The position numbers were made by a program, and so were the translations under genes. Positions 15,666 through 29,279 of a stretch of 64,000 nucleotides of DNA are shown piece after piece. Numbering within the stretch: position 1 is the first letter of the stretch; each line of letters opens with the position of its first letter. The notes under the pieces are model-generated. The model was not told the DNA's origin. It saw only the letters and a program-made list of their open reading frames with translations, and searched no databases. This DNA is from Nocardioides salarius (GTDB taxonomy: Bacteria; Actinomycetota; Actinomycetes; Propionibacteriales; Nocardioidaceae): contig NZ_JAFBBZ010000001.1 of NCBI RefSeq assembly GCF_016907435.1, positions 1,860,001 through 1,924,000 of the forward strand, read 5' to 3'.

Positions 15666-18044
15666 GTGGGTGGTCCCACCCGCCGGCCGGTGTCGACCTA
15701 CCGCTTCCAGGTCAGCGCCGACCTCGACCTGCCGGAGGTGGCCCGCCGGCTGGCCTACGTGCACGACCTGGGCGTCGACTGGGTCTACCTCTCGCCGCTC
15801 CTGGCCGCCGAGCCCGGCAGCAGCCACGGCTACGACGTGGTCGCCCACGACCACCTCGACGAGTCCCGCGGCGGCGAGGAGGGCCTGGACGCCGTCAGCG
15901 CCGAGGCCCGGCGCCTGGGCCTGGGCGTGCTCGTCGACATCGTGCCCAACCACGTCGGGGTCGCCACGCCCAGCGAGGACCCGTGGTGGTGGGAGGTGCT
16001 GCGCGACGGCCGCGACGCCGAGCACGCGGGCGCCTTCGACATCGACTGGGACACCGCCGACCAGCGCCTGCGCATCCCCGTCGTCGGCGACGACGACCTG
16101 CTGCCCGACGGGCAGGTCGACCACCTGCGCCTCGTCGAGGGCGAGCGCGGCCTCGAGCTGCACTACTGGGACCAGGCCTTCCCCGTGGCCCACGGCACCG
16201 CTGAGGGCGTCGACGACGACCCGCAGGCCGTGCACGCGCGCCAGCACTACGAGCTCGTCGACTGGCACCGCGCCGACGACGCGCTGAACTACCGCCGCTT
16301 CTTCGCCGTCAACACCCTCGCCGCGGTGCGGGTGGAGGAGCCCGAGGTCTTCGACGAGACCCACGTCGAGATCCGCCGCTGGTTCACCGAGGGCCTCGTC
16401 GACGGGCTGCGCGTCGACCACCCCGACGGCCTGCGCGACCCGAAGGGCTACCTCGACGACCTCGCCGAGCTCACCGGGTCGGCGTACACGCTGGTGGAGA
16501 AGATCCTCGAGCCCGGCGAGGCGCTGCCGACCAGCTGGGCCACCGACGGCACCACCGGGTACGACGCCCTGGCCTGGGTCGACCGGGTGCTCACCGACCC
16601 CGCGGGTCAGGCGCCGCTCGACGCGCTCGAGGCGCGGCTGCGCGGGCTGCCCGACGGCGAGGTCGTCGACTACCCCGCGATGGTGCACGACCTCAAGCGC
16701 GAGGTGGCCGACGGCATCCTGCACAGCGAGGTGCGGCGCATCGTGCGCGACCTGCGCCGCGACGTGCCCGAGCGGGTGCCCTCGAGCACCGCCGACGCGG
16801 TCGCCGAGCTGATGGCCTGCTTCCCCGTCTACCGCTCCTACCTGCCCGAGGGCGCCGAGCACGTCGACCAGGCGTTCGCGGCCGCCCGCGAGCGCCGCCC
16901 CGACCTGGCCGCCACCCTCGACACCATCGAGCCGTGGCTGCGCGACCCCTCGCTCGACGCCTGCCGCCGCTTCCAGCAGACCAGCGGGATGGTGATGGCC
17001 AAGGGCGTCGAGGACTGCGCGTTCTACCGCTACTCGCGCCTGACCTCGCTCAACGAGGTCGGCGGCGACCCCCACGAGTTCTCGCTGCCGGTGGACGAGC
17101 TGCACCAGCACCTCGCGGCGCGCCAGCGTGACTGGCCGCACGCGATGACGACGCTGTCGACCCACGACACCAAGCGGGGCGAGGACGTGCGCGCGCGCAT
17201 CACCGTGCTCGCCGAGGTGCCGCAGCGCTGGGAGGAGACGCTCGACCGGCTGCTGGCGCTGGCGCCGCTGCCCGACCCGGGCTTCGGCTCCCTGCTGTGG
17301 CAGGCCGTGCTGGGCGCCTGGGGCTCCGACCCCGACGACGTGCTGCGCGAGCGGCTGCACGGCTACGCGATGAAGGCGATGCGCGAGGCCGGCGACCGCA
17401 CCACCTGGACCGAGCCCGACGAGACCTACGAGGCCGCTGTGCACGCCGCCGTCGACGCCGCCTTCGACGACCGCGAGGTCCGGGGCGTGCTCGAGGCCCT
17501 GGTGGCCGAGGTCGTCGACGCGGGCTGGTCGAACGCGCTGTCCGCCAAGCTGCTCGCGACCACGCTGCCGGGCGTGCCCGACGTCTACCAGGGCTCCGAG
17601 CTGTGGGAGCAGTCGCTGGTCGACCCCGACAACCGGCGCCCGGTCGACCTCGACCTGCGGGCCCGGCTGCTCGCCGGGATCGACGCCGGGCAGCGCCCGG
17701 CCGCCCCGTCGGGCGTCGATGACACCGGCGCCGCCAAGCTGCTGGTCACCACGGCCGCGCTGCGGCTGCGCCGCGACCACGCCGACCTGTTCACCGGCTA
17801 CACCCCGATCGCCGCGACCGGCGAGGCCTCCGGCCACGTCGTCGCCTTCGACCGGGGCGGCGCCGTCACGGTGGCGACCCGGCTGCCCCTCGGGCTCGCG
17901 GACCGCGGCGGCTGGGGCGGGACCCGTCTCGACCTGCCGGCCGGACGCTGGCGCGACGTGCTGACCGGCGAGGTGACCGACGGCGACCTCGCGACCCTGC
18001 TGGCGACCTACCCCGTCGCCCTGCTCGTCAAGGAGGACCGATGA
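15666..18044 (+). CDS. treY: Maltooligosyltrehalose synthase TreY
   Basis: A 792-residue GH13 enzyme that turns the reducing-end alpha-1,4 bond of maltodextrins into the alpha,alpha-1,1 bond of trehalose. Family motifs are [23 protein letters not shown] (nucleophile Asp), YTLVEKIL (acid Glu) and [21 protein letters not shown] near residue 9, after the short GGPTRRPV leader, is the family start. GTG 15666 lies one base after the glgX stop. treZ overlaps the end by 4 bases. The length is at the upper end of the family's usual range. Confidence 0.96.
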   Translation: MGGPTRRPVSTYRFQVSADLDLPEVARRLAYVHDLGVDWVYLSPLLAAEPGSSHGYDVVAHDHLDESRGGEEGLDAVSAEARRLGLGVLVDIVPNHVGVATPSEDPWWWEVLRDGRDAEHAGAFDIDWDTADQRLRIPVVGDDDLLPDGQVDHLRLVEGERGLELHYWDQAFPVAHGTAEGVDDDPQAVHARQHYELVDWHRADDALNYRRFFAVNTLAAVRVEEPEVFDETHVEIRRWFTEGLVDGLRVDHPDGLRDPKGYLDDLAELTGSAYTLVEKILEPGEALPTSWATDGTTGYDALAWVDRVLTDPAGQAPLDALEARLRGLPDGEVVDYPAMVHDLKREVADGILHSEVRRIVRDLRRDVPERVPSSTADAVAELMACFPVYRSYLPEGAEHVDQAFAAARERRPDLAATLDTIEPWLRDPSLDACRRFQQTSGMVMAKGVEDCAFYRYSRLTSLNEVGGDPHEFSLPVDELHQHLAARQRDWPHAMTTLSTHDTKRGEDVRARITVLAEVPQRWEETLDRLLALAPLPDPGFGSLLWQAVLGAWGSDPDDVLRERLHGYAMKAMREAGDRTTWTEPDETYEAAVHAAVDAAFDDREVRGVLEALVAEVVDAGWSNALSAKLLATTLPGVPDVYQGSELWEQSLVDPDNRRPVDLDLRARLLAGIDAGQRPAAPSGVDDTGAAKLLVTTAALRLRRDHADLFTGYTPIAATGEASGHVVAFDRGGAVTVATRLPLGLADRGGWGGTRLDLPAGRWRDVLTGEVTDGDLATLLATYPVALLVKEDR

Positions 18045-19834
18045 CCACGACGACCACGCCCGGCCACGGCCACCGACGCGGGCGCTTCGACGTCTGGGCC
18101 CCGCGGCCCGAGCGCGTGCGGCTGCTGGTGGCCGGCGAGACCGTGCCGATGCGCCGGGGCGACGACGACTGGTGGACACCCGACGGGCCGGTGCCCGAGG
18201 GCGCTCAGGAGGGCGAGGTCGACTACGGCTACCTGCTCGACGACGACCCCGACCCGCGACCCGACCCGCGCTCGCGGCGCCAGCCGGACGGCGTGCACGG
18301 GCTCTCGCGCACCTACGACCCGTCGGCCTTCGCCTGGACCGACCACTCCTGGACCGGCCGCCAGCTCGCCGGCTCGGTGATCTACGAGATGCACGTGGGC
18401 ACCTTCACCCCCGAGGGCACCCTCGACGCCGCGCTCGGCCGGCTCGACCACCTCGTCGACTTCGGCGTCGACCTGGTCGAGGTGATGCCGGTCAACGCCT
18501 TCAACGGCACCCACAACTGGGGCTACGACGGCGTCGCCTGGTTCGCGGTCGCCGAGTCGTACGGCGGCCCCGAGGCCTACCAGCGCTTCGTCGACGGCTG
18601 CCACGCGAAGGGCCTGGGCGTGATCCAGGACGTGGTGCACAACCACCTGGGCCCGTCGGGCAACTACCTGCCGCTCTACGCGCCGTACCTCAAGGACGGT
18701 CGCAACACCTGGGGCGACCTGGTCAACCTCGACGGCCAGGGGTCGGCCGAGGTGCGCCGCTACATCCTCGACAACGTCGCGATGTGGCTGCGCGACCACC
18801 ACGTCGACGGGCTGCGCCTCGACGCCGTGCACGCGCTCTCCGACGACTCCGAGGTGCACCTGCTCGAGGAGATGGCCGTCGAGGTGGCGGCCCTGTCGGC
18901 CCACCAGCGCCGGCCGCTGACGCTCATCGCCGAGTCCGACCTCAACGACCCGGTGATGATCCGTCCTCGCGAGGCCGGTGGCCGCGGGCTCGACGCCCAG
19001 TGGAGCGACGACTACCACCACGCCGTGCACGTCGCGCTGAGCGGCGAGACGACCGGCTACTACGCCGACTTCGAGCCGCTCACCGCGCTGAAGAAGGTCG
19101 TCGAGCAGGGCTTCTTCCACGACGGCACCCACAGCTCCTTCCGCGGGCGCGACCACGGGGTGCCCATCGACACCGACCACACCGCCACCTGGCGGCTGGT
19201 GGTGGCCAACCAGAACCACGACCAGGTCGGCAACCGGGCCGTGGGCGACCGCCTCAGCGACCCCGCGCCGGGCCACCTCGACGACGACCAGCTCGGCTGC
19301 GCCGCGATGCTGACCCTGCTGGGGCCCTTCACCCCGATGCTCTTCCAGGGCGAGGAGTGGGCGGCCTCCACACCGTTCCAGTTCTTCACCAGCCACCCCG
19401 AGCCCGACCTGGGCACCGCCACGGCAGAGGGCCGGATCGCGGAGTTCGAGCAGATGGGTTGGGACCCCGCCGTGGTGCCCGACCCGCAGGACCCTGCGAC
19501 CTTCGAGCGCTCCAAGCTCGACTGGAGCGAGCTCGGGCACGGGCGGCACGCGCGGCTGCTCGAGCTCTACCGCACGCTGGGCCGGCTGCGAAGGGAGTGG
19601 CCCGAGCTGACCGACCCGTCGTTCGCGGCCACCCGGTGCGAGGTCGACGAGACCGCGAGGCTCGTGGTGCTGCACCGGGGTCGGCTCCAGGTCGTGCTCA
19701 ACCTGGGCGAGACGCCGCTCGAGGTGCACACCGGTCCGGGGCAGTTGCTCGCCGCCACCGCGTCGGGCGCCGAGCTCGACGCGCAGGGCCTGCTGGTGCT
19801 GCCCGGGCACGCCGGCGCCGTCGTACGGGCCTGA
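18041..19834 (+). CDS. treZ: Maltooligosyltrehalose trehalohydrolase TreZ
   Basis: A 597-residue GH13 enzyme that releases free trehalose from the maltooligosyltrehalose made by TreY. An N-terminal CBM48-like domain ([16 protein letters not shown]) precedes the barrel. Motifs are [22 protein letters not shown] (nucleophile), [10 protein letters not shown] (acid) and [14 protein letters not shown]. The ATG at 18041 overlaps the treY stop. Together the three genes make trehalose, a stress protectant, from glycogen without OtsAB. A strong hairpin lies 6 nt past its stop. Confidence 0.96.
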   Translation: MTTTTTPGHGHRRGRFDVWAPRPERVRLLVAGETVPMRRGDDDWWTPDGPVPEGAQEGEVDYGYLLDDDPDPRPDPRSRRQPDGVHGLSRTYDPSAFAWTDHSWTGRQLAGSVIYEMHVGTFTPEGTLDAALGRLDHLVDFGVDLVEVMPVNAFNGTHNWGYDGVAWFAVAESYGGPEAYQRFVDGCHAKGLGVIQDVVHNHLGPSGNYLPLYAPYLKDGRNTWGDLVNLDGQGSAEVRRYILDNVAMWLRDHHVDGLRLDAVHALSDDSEVHLLEEMAVEVAALSAHQRRPLTLIAESDLNDPVMIRPREAGGRGLDAQWSDDYHHAVHVALSGETTGYYADFEPLTALKKVVEQGFFHDGTHSSFRGRDHGVPIDTDHTATWRLVVANQNHDQVGNRAVGDRLSDPAPGHLDDDQLGCAAMLTLLGPFTPMLFQGEEWAASTPFQFFTSHPEPDLGTATAEGRIAEFEQMGWDPAVVPDPQDPATFERSKLDWSELGHGRHARLLELYRTLGRLRREWPELTDPSFAATRCEVDETARLVVLHRGRLQVVLNLGETPLEVHTGPGQLLAATASGAELDAQGLLVLPGHAGAVVRA

Positions 19835-19840
19835 CCGCGG

Positions 19841-19864
19841 CCCGGCTGGTCCTCACCAGCCGGG
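19841..19864. terminator. Bidirectional terminator between treZ and a lipoprotein gene
   Basis: CCCGGCTGGT (19841-19850), loop CCTC, ACCAGCCGGG (19855-19864): a perfect 10-bp stem with a 4-base loop in the 47-base gap between two converging genes. Confidence 0.8.
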
Positions 19865-19881
19865 TCGCGAGGCCGCCTGGG

Positions 19882-20634
19882 TCACAGTGAGTCGAGGTCG
19901 ACCATGTCCTCGTCGGCGGGTGCCTCGACCTCGAGCGGCTCGTCGAACTCGGTGAAGGTCACCGTGCCCGTGTCCTCGCCCTCGGTCTTCTCGATCCGCA
20001 CCAGGTGGTGGGGCTCCTCGACGGCGACGTAGCCGGTCGAGGTCTCGCCGTCCTCGTCGGTGGACTCGACCGCCACGACGGCGATCCCGTCGACCTCGCT
20101 CTGCTCACCGGTCTCGTACGTCGACTCGGTGTCGCTCTCGACGAGCTCGTCGAGCAGCTGGTCGAGGTCGCAGAACTCCGCGAACCCGTCGTCCTCGCCC
20201 AGCACCACCCACCGGCCGGCGACGAGGTCGATGACCTGGTCGGCCTGGGGGCCGGCCTGCGACGTCCAGAACTCCTCGCTGGGCCGGAACCAGGCCTGCC
20301 CGCCGACGCTGAGGACCTCGGCCTCGGCGCCGTCCAGGGTCAGGGTGCCGGTGCAGTCGCCCGCGGTGCTGGTGGCCAGGTCGAGGGAGATCTCGTCGCC
20401 ACCCATCGTGATGTCGCCGCGCACCCGCACGCTCTCCAGCTGACCCATCGCCTCGCCCGACGCGTCGCGGATCTCGGCGCCCTCCTGCTCGGCGAAGGCC
20501 GACGAGCCCGCGGAGTCGCCCGTCTGGTCGTCACCGGCCGAGGAGCCGTCCCCGTCGTCGCCGCAGCCGACCAGGGCCGCGCTCGCTGCCAGCAGCGCCG
20601 CCACCTCCGCCGTACGTCGTGCCCAGCCGGCCAT
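19882..20634 (-). CDS. Secreted lipoprotein, LppX/LprAFG-like
   Basis: A 250-residue predicted lipoprotein. The signal peptide (RRTAEVAALLAASAALVGC) ends in the lipobox LVGC near residue 24, followed by an acidic, Gly/Ser-rich tether (GDDGDGSSAGDDQTGDSAGS). The mature domain (VRVRGDITMGGDEISLDLATS ... GQAWFRPSEEFW ... AGRWVVLGEDDGF) resembles the LppX_LprAFG fold, whose mycobacterial members carry lipids across the envelope; that role is inferred only. ATG 20634 has GAGAGGA 9 nt upstream. Very acidic overall. No partner gene is adjacent. Confidence 0.75.
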   Translation of the reverse strand: MAGWARRTAEVAALLAASAALVGCGDDGDGSSAGDDQTGDSAGSSAFAEQEGAEIRDASGEAMGQLESVRVRGDITMGGDEISLDLATSTAGDCTGTLTLDGAEAEVLSVGGQAWFRPSEEFWTSQAGPQADQVIDLVAGRWVVLGEDDGFAEFCDLDQLLDELVESDTESTYETGEQSEVDGIAVVAVESTDEDGETSTGYVAVEEPHHLVRIEKTEGEDTGTVTFTEFDEPLEVEAPADEDMVDLDSL

Positions 20635-20748
20635 GTCGTGGTCCTCTCGTCGCGCGTGGTCGTGGTCAGATCACACCACGTGCGCCGCCGGCCCGCGAGC
20701 GCTCTCCACAACCCTCTCCACAGGCGGGGCGCCCAGGACGGCCGACGC

Positions 20749-21447
20749 TCAGCCCGTGCGGGCGCCCAGGACCTCGTCGACCCAGGCGGGCACGAGCTCG
20801 CCGGCCGGGCCGTGACGGGAGTCGTGGAACCACATGGAGCCCTCGGAGGGCACCAGGTTGAGCTCGAGGGTGCGGGCGCCGTGGCGGCGCGCGTGCTGCA
20901 CGAAGCCCGCGGCCGGGTAGACCGCCCCGGAGGTGCCCACGGACACGAACGTGTCGGCGCAGCCGAGGCGCTCGAGGATGAGGTCCATCTGGTAGGGGAT
21001 CTCGCCGAACCACACCACGTCGGGGCGCAGCTCGGCGTGCCCGCAGCCCGGGCACGGCGGGTGGTCGAGCAGCTCGCGCTCCCAGCGCACCCGGCCCTCG
21101 CAGGCGCGGCACAGCGCCGAGAGCAGCTCACCGTGCATGTGCACGACGTGGCGCGACCCGGCCCGTTCGTGCAGGTCGTCGATGTTCTGGGTGACCAGCA
21201 GCAGGTCGTCGCCCAGCGCCTCCTCGAGCCGTGCCAGCGCGCGGTGGGCGGGGTTGGGCTCGACGCGGGCCAGGGCGCTGCGCCGCTCGTCGTAGAAGCG
21301 CAGCACCCGCGAGGGCGCCAGCTCGTAGGCCTCGGGGGTGGCGACGTCCTCGACGTGGTGGCCCTCCCAGAGCCCGTCGGCGTCACGGAAGGTGGGCACC
21401 CCGCTCTCCGCGGAGATGCCGGCTCCGGTCAGGACGACGACGCTCAC
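20749..21447 (-). CDS. cobB: NAD-dependent protein deacylase (sirtuin, class III)
   Basis: A 232-residue Sir2-family enzyme that removes acyl groups from protein lysines with NAD+. NAD-binding GAGISAESGVPTFRD (residues 8-22), TQNIDDLHERAG, catalytic His105 in VHMHGE, and four zinc cysteines (113, 116, 132, 135). Tyr52 and Arg55 in FYDERR match the Tyr-x-x-Arg pair that lets class III sirtuins such as CobB and SIRT5 act on succinyl or malonyl lysine. GTG 21447 stands 6 nt after a TACCCT box. Monocistronic as far as visible. Confidence 0.94.
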   Translation of the reverse strand: MSVVVLTGAGISAESGVPTFRDADGLWEGHHVEDVATPEAYELAPSRVLRFYDERRSALARVEPNPAHRALARLEEALGDDLLLVTQNIDDLHERAGSRHVVHMHGELLSALCRACEGRVRWERELLDHPPCPGCGHAELRPDVVWFGEIPYQMDLILERLGCADTFVSVGTSGAVYPAAGFVQHARRHGARTLELNLVPSEGSMWFHDSRHGPAGELVPAWVDEVLGARTG

Positions 21448-21453
21448 CGGCCC

Positions 21454-21459
21454 AGGGTA
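21454..21459 (-). promoter_or_regulatory. Leaderless-type -10 (TACCCT) for cobB
   Basis: TACCCT on the minus strand ends 6 nt before the GTG at 21447; no ribosome-binding site between. Confidence 0.5.
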
Positions 21460-21484
21460 GGCCGAGCGCGTCCTCGGGTGCGGC

Positions 21485-22021
21485 TCAGGACACCACCGTG
21501 AGATCGAAGTCCACGACGAGCCCGTCCACCGTCGTGGTGGTCGCCTCCACCGTCACGTCGCCCGCGCTGGAGACGATGTCGCAGGTCGTGGTCGCGCCCT
21601 CCTCGCCGACCAGCTCGCCCTCGCAGGTCACCTCGTCGATCGTGAGCCCCGGGTCGGCGTACGCGCGCTCGACCGCGTCGGCGACCTCGTCGGCAGGGAT
21701 GAAGAGGGTCTGCTCGAACTCGACCTCGTCGCCTTCCACCGCGGTGACCACCAGCCGCACGCCCGTCGTCGACCCGTCGTCGGAGAAGGTGATCAGGCAG
21801 TCCTGGGTGGCCTCCACCTCGGCCTCGAGCTCGCCCTCGCAGGCGACGTCGTACCGGTCGGCGTCGGGCCCGCTCATGTTGGCCGAGACCTCGCCCTCGA
21901 GGTCGGCCCGGTCGACGGCGCCGGGGCCCCCGACGGAGATCTCACCGCTGCAGGCGCTCAGCAGCAGGGCGGGCGCGAGCACCGCGCCGACCAGGGACGG
22001 GGACAGGACGGGCAGGCGCAC
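21485..22021 (-). CDS. Lipoprotein with two DUF4333-like domains
   Basis: A 178-residue predicted lipoprotein. The hydrophobic signal (VLSPSLVGAVLAPALLLSAC) ends in the lipobox LLSAC. Two similar halves follow, each with a paired-cysteine pattern: YDVACEGELEAEVEATQDC and IDEVTCEGELVGEEGATTTC. This looks like a tandem repeat of the DUF4333 domain found in actinobacterial secreted proteins of unknown function. I chose GTG 22021 because it begins a compact signal peptide with GGGGG upstream; an in-frame ATG at 22072 is the alternative. Each pair of cysteines probably forms a disulfide. Confidence 0.7.
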   Translation of the reverse strand: MRLPVLSPSLVGAVLAPALLLSACSGEISVGGPGAVDRADLEGEVSANMSGPDADRYDVACEGELEAEVEATQDCLITFSDDGSTTGVRLVVTAVEGDEVEFEQTLFIPADEVADAVERAYADPGLTIDEVTCEGELVGEEGATTTCDIVSSAGDVTVEATTTTVDGLVVDFDLTVVS

Positions 22022-22143
22022 GAGGACCCCCAGGGGACGGGGCGCGCACGACGGCGCCCGACCCCTGAGCATCCCTCGCGGGGGCCGCAGGGGTGGGCGG
22101 TTCTCGTGAGGTCCCGTCCCTGGTCTGGACCGCGGGAGGTCCG

Positions 22144-22194
22144 GGCCGGCTCGGCGGGAGGTTTGGGCCGGGTCGGCGCGAAGTTCGGGCCGGC

Positions 22195-22197
<3 letters not shown>
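22144..22197. repeat. 22-nt repeat array, family 1 (after menB)
   Basis: GGCCGGSTC recurs at 22144, 22166 and 22188, exactly 22 nt apart. The last bases include the complement of the menB stop (22195-22197), so in the sense of menB the array begins TGAGCCGGCCC on the stop codon. The remaining gap to 22021 shows nothing else. Confidence 0.85.
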
Positions 22198-23112
<915 letters not shown>

Positions 23113-23119
23113 GGCCAGC

Positions 23120-23125
23120 AGCGTA
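23120..23125 (-). promoter_or_regulatory. Leaderless-type -10 (TACGCT) for menB
   Basis: TACGCT on the minus strand ends 7 nt before the ATG at 23112, with no ribosome-binding site between. Confidence 0.5.
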
Positions 23126-23152
23126 TCGGCGCGCCGGGGAGCTGCCGGTCCG

Positions 23153-23235
23153 GGCCGGGTCGACGCGAGATCTGGGCCGGGTCGACGCGAGATCTGGGCC
23201 GGGTCGGCGCGAGGTCCGGGCCGGGTCGACCCTGC
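23153..23235. repeat. 22-nt repeat array, family 1 (between menB and ACT gene)
   Basis: GGCCGGGTC recurs at 23153, 23175, 23197 and 23219, exactly 22 nt apart. Two neighbouring spacers are identical (GACGCGAGATCTG), each with the palindrome AGATCT. The array ends 9 nt before the complement of the ACT-gene stop (23236-23238), so here the first unit does not include the stop codon. Confidence 0.85.
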
Positions 23236-23850
23236 TCAGGGTCGGGCGATGCCGACCGCGAGCGCGGCCAGGTGGCCGACCCGGGCCAGCTCGGAGTCGA
23301 GGAACTCGGGGCCGCCGCGGCGCCCCAGCAGCACGACCTCGCCGTCGCTGAGGTCGACGGCGGCGTAGACGTTGTTGTCGTCGCCGTCGATCTCGGCGCG
23401 CTGGGCGCGCTGGGAGCGCACGACCTCGACGAACGGCAGCTCCGCCGGCGCCGCGTCGGTGGCGTGCATGATGCCGTCGCTGCGGTGCACCCGTGCGGCC
23501 CAGTCGGCCCGGAAGGTCACCGGCAGCAGGTCGACGAGGCGGTTGATGGCCTGCGTGGGGCTGGCGGTCAGCTCCTCGACGGCCTCGAGGTCGAGGAACA
23601 GCTGGCCGCCGGCGGCGTACCGGCTGATCCACAGCACCCGGACCCCCGGCGTCGCGTGGCAGGCCGAGACGATCGTGTCGGGCATGGTGCCGGGCACCAG
23701 CTCGAGCAGCACGTCGTCGACGGCCACGTCGTCGCGCTTCTCGACGATCTCGATGGCCTCGATGTCGCCGCCGGCCTCACCGATGCGGGTCGCCAGCCGC
23801 CCCAGGGAGCCGGGGACGTCGGGCAGCTCGACACGCAGCAGGAAGGACAC
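23236..23850 (-). CDS. ACT domain protein of unknown function
   Basis: A 204-residue soluble protein. The first 75 residues form an ACT domain (SFLLRVELPDVPGSLGRLATRIGEAGGDIEAIEIVEKR), a fold that binds amino acids or other small effectors. The C-terminal 120 residues (LVDLLPVTFRADWAARVHRSDG ... VYAAVDLSDGEVVLLGRRGG) look like a GAF-type sensor half; I do not recognise a named family. GTG 23850 lies 6 nt after a TAGGGT box. It may be an amino-acid-responsive regulator, but no target gene is evident nearby. Confidence 0.75.
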   Translation of the reverse strand: MSFLLRVELPDVPGSLGRLATRIGEAGGDIEAIEIVEKRDDVAVDDVLLELVPGTMPDTIVSACHATPGVRVLWISRYAAGGQLFLDLEAVEELTASPTQAINRLVDLLPVTFRADWAARVHRSDGIMHATDAAPAELPFVEVVRSQRAQRAEIDGDDNNVYAAVDLSDGEVVLLGRRGGPEFLDSELARVGHLAALAVGIARP

Positions 23851-23856
23851 GCATCG

Positions 23857-23862
23857 ACCCTA
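23857..23862 (-). promoter_or_regulatory. Leaderless-type -10 (TAGGGT) for the ACT gene
   Basis: TAGGGT on the minus strand ends 6 nt before the GTG at 23850. Confidence 0.5.
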
Positions 23863-23910
23863 GCCCGCCCGTGTTGCGGGCGCGTGTCACGCGCGGCCGG
23901 CGGGCGACCG

Positions 23911-25793
<1,883 letters not shown>

Positions 25794-25797
<4 letters not shown>

Positions 25798-28700
25798 GGC
25801 CGGGCTCCGTCCAGCAGGTCCGAGACCGCCTCGAGCAGCGGCACCGGCGGGGTCCAGCGGAAGACCCCGCACGGCTCCCCGTCGACCAGGGGCGTGGCCT
25901 CGCCGCACATGCCGCGCAGGTAGAGGTAGAGCACGCCGCCCAGGTGCAGCTCGGGGTCGTAGCCCGGCTGGCGCCAGCGCAGGAAGCGGTGCAGCACCAC
26001 CGCGTAGAGCAGCGCCTGCAGGGGGTAGTCGGAGTGCACCATCGCCGCGTCGAGGGCCGCGGGACGGTAGGCGTGGGCGGTGAGCGGCTCGTCGGGCGGG
26101 CCGAGCCAGTTGGTCTTGTAGTCGACCACCAGGTAGCGCGGGGCCGGCTGCGTCGCCCCGCTGCCCGCGCCACCTACATCACCAGCGTGACCGGCGACGC
26201 GCAGCACCACGTCGACCGAGCCCGTCAGGTAGCCGCGCAGCGGCTGGTCGCCCAGCGCCGGCTGCTCGAGCGCCGCGGCGTACCCCCGCACCGGGTCGGT
26301 CTCGTCGAGGTGGCGGCGCAGCAGCGGTGCGAGGTCGCCCAGGCGCACCTCCTGCTCGGGCCTCCCGGCCTCGAGAGGCTCCGCGAGGTCGCCCCCGGAG
26401 AGCGGCAGCTCGAAGTCCATCTCGCGCAGCCGGTCGCGCAGCCCCACGTCGCGCAGGCGCAGCCCCGGCGCGGCGCTGCCCAGCGGCGAGTCGCAGACGG
26501 CGACCAGGGCGTCGGCGAGCGCCTCGGGGTCGACGTCGACCGGCCACCACACGAGCTGGTCGCGCACGTGGGCCACCAGCTCGGCGCGCAGGTCGTCGGC
26601 CCCGGGGTCGGCGTGCTCGAGGACCGCGTGCACCAGCGAGCCGAAGGTCGCACCCACGGGCAGGTCGGCCATCGGCGAGGCCACCTGCAGCTCGGCGGGC
26701 ACCACGGCGGGGCTCGCCCCGTCGAGCGTCGCGGGGACCGCGTCGGGGCGGGTGGCGGGCTCGTCGTCCTTGGGGATGCTCTCGGGCTCGCTGCCCACGG
26801 CGCCCCCACCTGCACCCCCGGGTGACGGGGGCGACCCGGCGACGCTGCTGCCGGGGGCGGCGCGCTCGGCGCTCGGGGCGGCCGTGAGCGCGGAGTACGA
26901 CGTGCGCCGCCACGCGGTGTCGACGTCGCGCGCGAAGCGACGCGCCTCGAGCCGGCCGGGAGCGGGCCGGGCGGGCGCCGGCGGCGGGTCGCCCCACAGG
27001 GCGGCCTCGGGAACCGGGCCACCGCGACGCGCCCAGTCGCCGAAGAGCCCGACGACCTCGTGGTCACCGGGCACCGGCGGCGTGCGCGGCACCACGGGGT
27101 CGCCCTGCGGGCGGCACAGCAGCCGGTGCAGCGGCGAGGCGAGGGCGTTCTTGGTCGGCGCCCACCAGCACACGACCTGCGCCTGGGCACGGGTCATCGC
27201 CACGTAGAGCAGCCGCAGCCACTCCCCGGCCTCCTCGTCGTTCCAGCGCCGCACGCTCTCGCCCCAGCCGTCGGCGGCCGCGTCGCGGGGCCCGCCGACG
27301 TCGAGGCAGCGCTGCCCGGCGTCGTCGTGGAAGAGCGGGCGCACCGGCTTGGGCACGAACCGGTCGGCGAGGGCGGGCAGGTAGACGACGGGGTACTGCA
27401 GGCCCTTGCTGGCGTGGATGGTCACCAGCTGCACCGCGGCCGCGTCGGAGTCGAGACGGCGGGTGCGCTCGGCCCCGCGGCCCGCGCGCCCCTCGGCGAC
27501 CTGCTCGCGCAGCCACGCCAGCAGCGAGACCAGCCCCAGGTGCTCGCGCTGCGCGGTCTCGTGGAGCGCCTCGCCGATGTGGCGCAGGTCGGTCAGGCGG
27601 CGCTCGCCACCCACCTCGCGCAGCACCCGGGCGGGAAGCCCCGCGGCGGAGGCGGCCTCGAGCACCGCGGCCACCCCGCGGCGCGCCGCCAGGTCGGCCC
27701 AGCGGCGCAGCACGTCGGCCACCTCGTCGGTGACGTCGTCACGGCTGCGCCCACCCGGGCCGGGGTCGCCGTCGAGCTCCGCGGCGCTGCGCCCGACGAA
27801 GCAGGTCAGCGCGGCCGCGCGCACCCGGGCGCTGCGGTGCGGCTGCTCGAGGGCCTCGAGCAGGCTCAGCCACTCGACGGCCGCCGGGGTGGCGAAGACG
27901 CTGCCGCCGCCGGCGATCACCGCCGGCACGCCCGCCTCGACCAGCGCCCGCTGGGCCGCGGCCAGGTCGGCGTGGCGGTAGGAGATGACCGCGACGTCGC
28001 GGGGCTCGAGCTCGCGGCCCTCGAACGTCGCGCCCGAGGCGAGCAGGCGGCGTACGTCGAGGGCCAGGTCGCGGGCCACGTGCGGGCGCACCTGGCCGAC
28101 CGCGAGCGAGGTGCCCGGGCCGCGGCCCAGGCTGTCGCGGCGCACCGCCCGCAGCCGCAGCGGCGCCTCGACCGGTGCGCCCACGAGCCGCCGCTGCTGG
28201 TGGTGGGCGCTGACGGGGTGCACCACGATCTGCTCGTCGCCGAGCTCGGCGCCGGCCAGCAGCGCCTGGGTGGCCTCGAGCAGGGCGGCGTCGCTGCGCC
28301 AGTTGACCCCGAGGGTCTCGTGCCGGTCGGCGCTGCGCGCCGCCTGCAGGTAGGTCGTGACGTCACCGCCGCGGAAGGCGTAGATGGCCTGCTTGGGGTC
28401 GCCGATCAGCACCATCGTGGCCACCCCGGTGAAGGCCCGGTCGAGCACCTGCCACTGCACCGGGTCGGTGTCCTGGAACTCGTCGACCAGCACCAGCTGC
28501 CACCGCTCCTGCATGCGGGTGCGGGCCGGGGAGCCGGGCGCCTCGAGGGCGCGCGCCAGCTGCAGCAGCAGGTCGTCGTAGGAGAGCACGCCGAGCCGGC
28601 GCTTGCGCAGGTCGAGCTCGTCGCGCACGGCCTGGGCGAAGGCGACCCGGCGACCGGCCGGGGTGGCCGGGTCGGCGTCGGCCGGCTCGAGGCGGGCCTG

Positions 28701-29279
28701 GGGGTCGCCGACCGCGGCCCGGGCGATGGCGAGCGCGTCGGCGTGGCTGAAGACCGGGTCGGCGTCGGCGTAGGCGAAGGCGCGCAGGTAGAGGTCGTCG
28801 ACGACCTCGCGCAGCAGGTCGTCGAGGTCCTCCACGAGGCGGGCCCGGGCGTCGGTGTCGCCGGCCACCCCGAGCGACTCCAGCACCAGCGCGCAGAACT
28901 GGTGGGTGGTGGCGATCGTGGCGCCGTCGAAGCCCGCGAGCGCCTCGAGGACCCGCCGGTGGCGCAGCGCGCGGTCGTCGCCGTCGCCCACCACCAGGCG
29001 CAGCAGGTCGGTGTCGGCGGGCACGTCGGGGTCGCCGGCCAGCGCCCGCTCGGCCTCCACGAGCTGGGTGCGCACCCGCTCGCGCAGCTCCTGGCTGGCG
29101 GCCCGTCCGAACGTCACCACCAGCATGTCGTCGAGCCGGGCGGTGCCCTCGACGACGTAGCGGGTCACCAGGGCCCCGATCGTCCAGGTCTTGCCGGTGC
29201 CGGCGCTGGCCTCGAGCAGCGTGGTGGTGCCGGGCGTGGGCAGGTCGGGGGCGCAGACGTCGAACCCGGGCGCGCTCAC
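25794..29279 (-). CDS. recB: Exodeoxyribonuclease V beta subunit RecB
   Basis: A 1161-residue 3'-5' helicase and nuclease of RecBCD. The helicase part has EASAGTGKTWTIGAL (Walker A) near residue 20, VLVDEFQDTDPVQW (Walker B), LIGDPKQAIYAFRGGD, VTIHASKGLQYPVVYLP and LLYVAMTRAQAQVVCWW. The C-terminal nuclease domain has GSLVHAVLEH, SVDVVLRV and the catalytic VVDYKTNW (Asp and Lys), so it should be active. A low-complexity linker rich in Pro/Gly/Ala separates the two around residues 800-850. GTG 29279 overlaps the recC stop. Confidence 0.96.
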
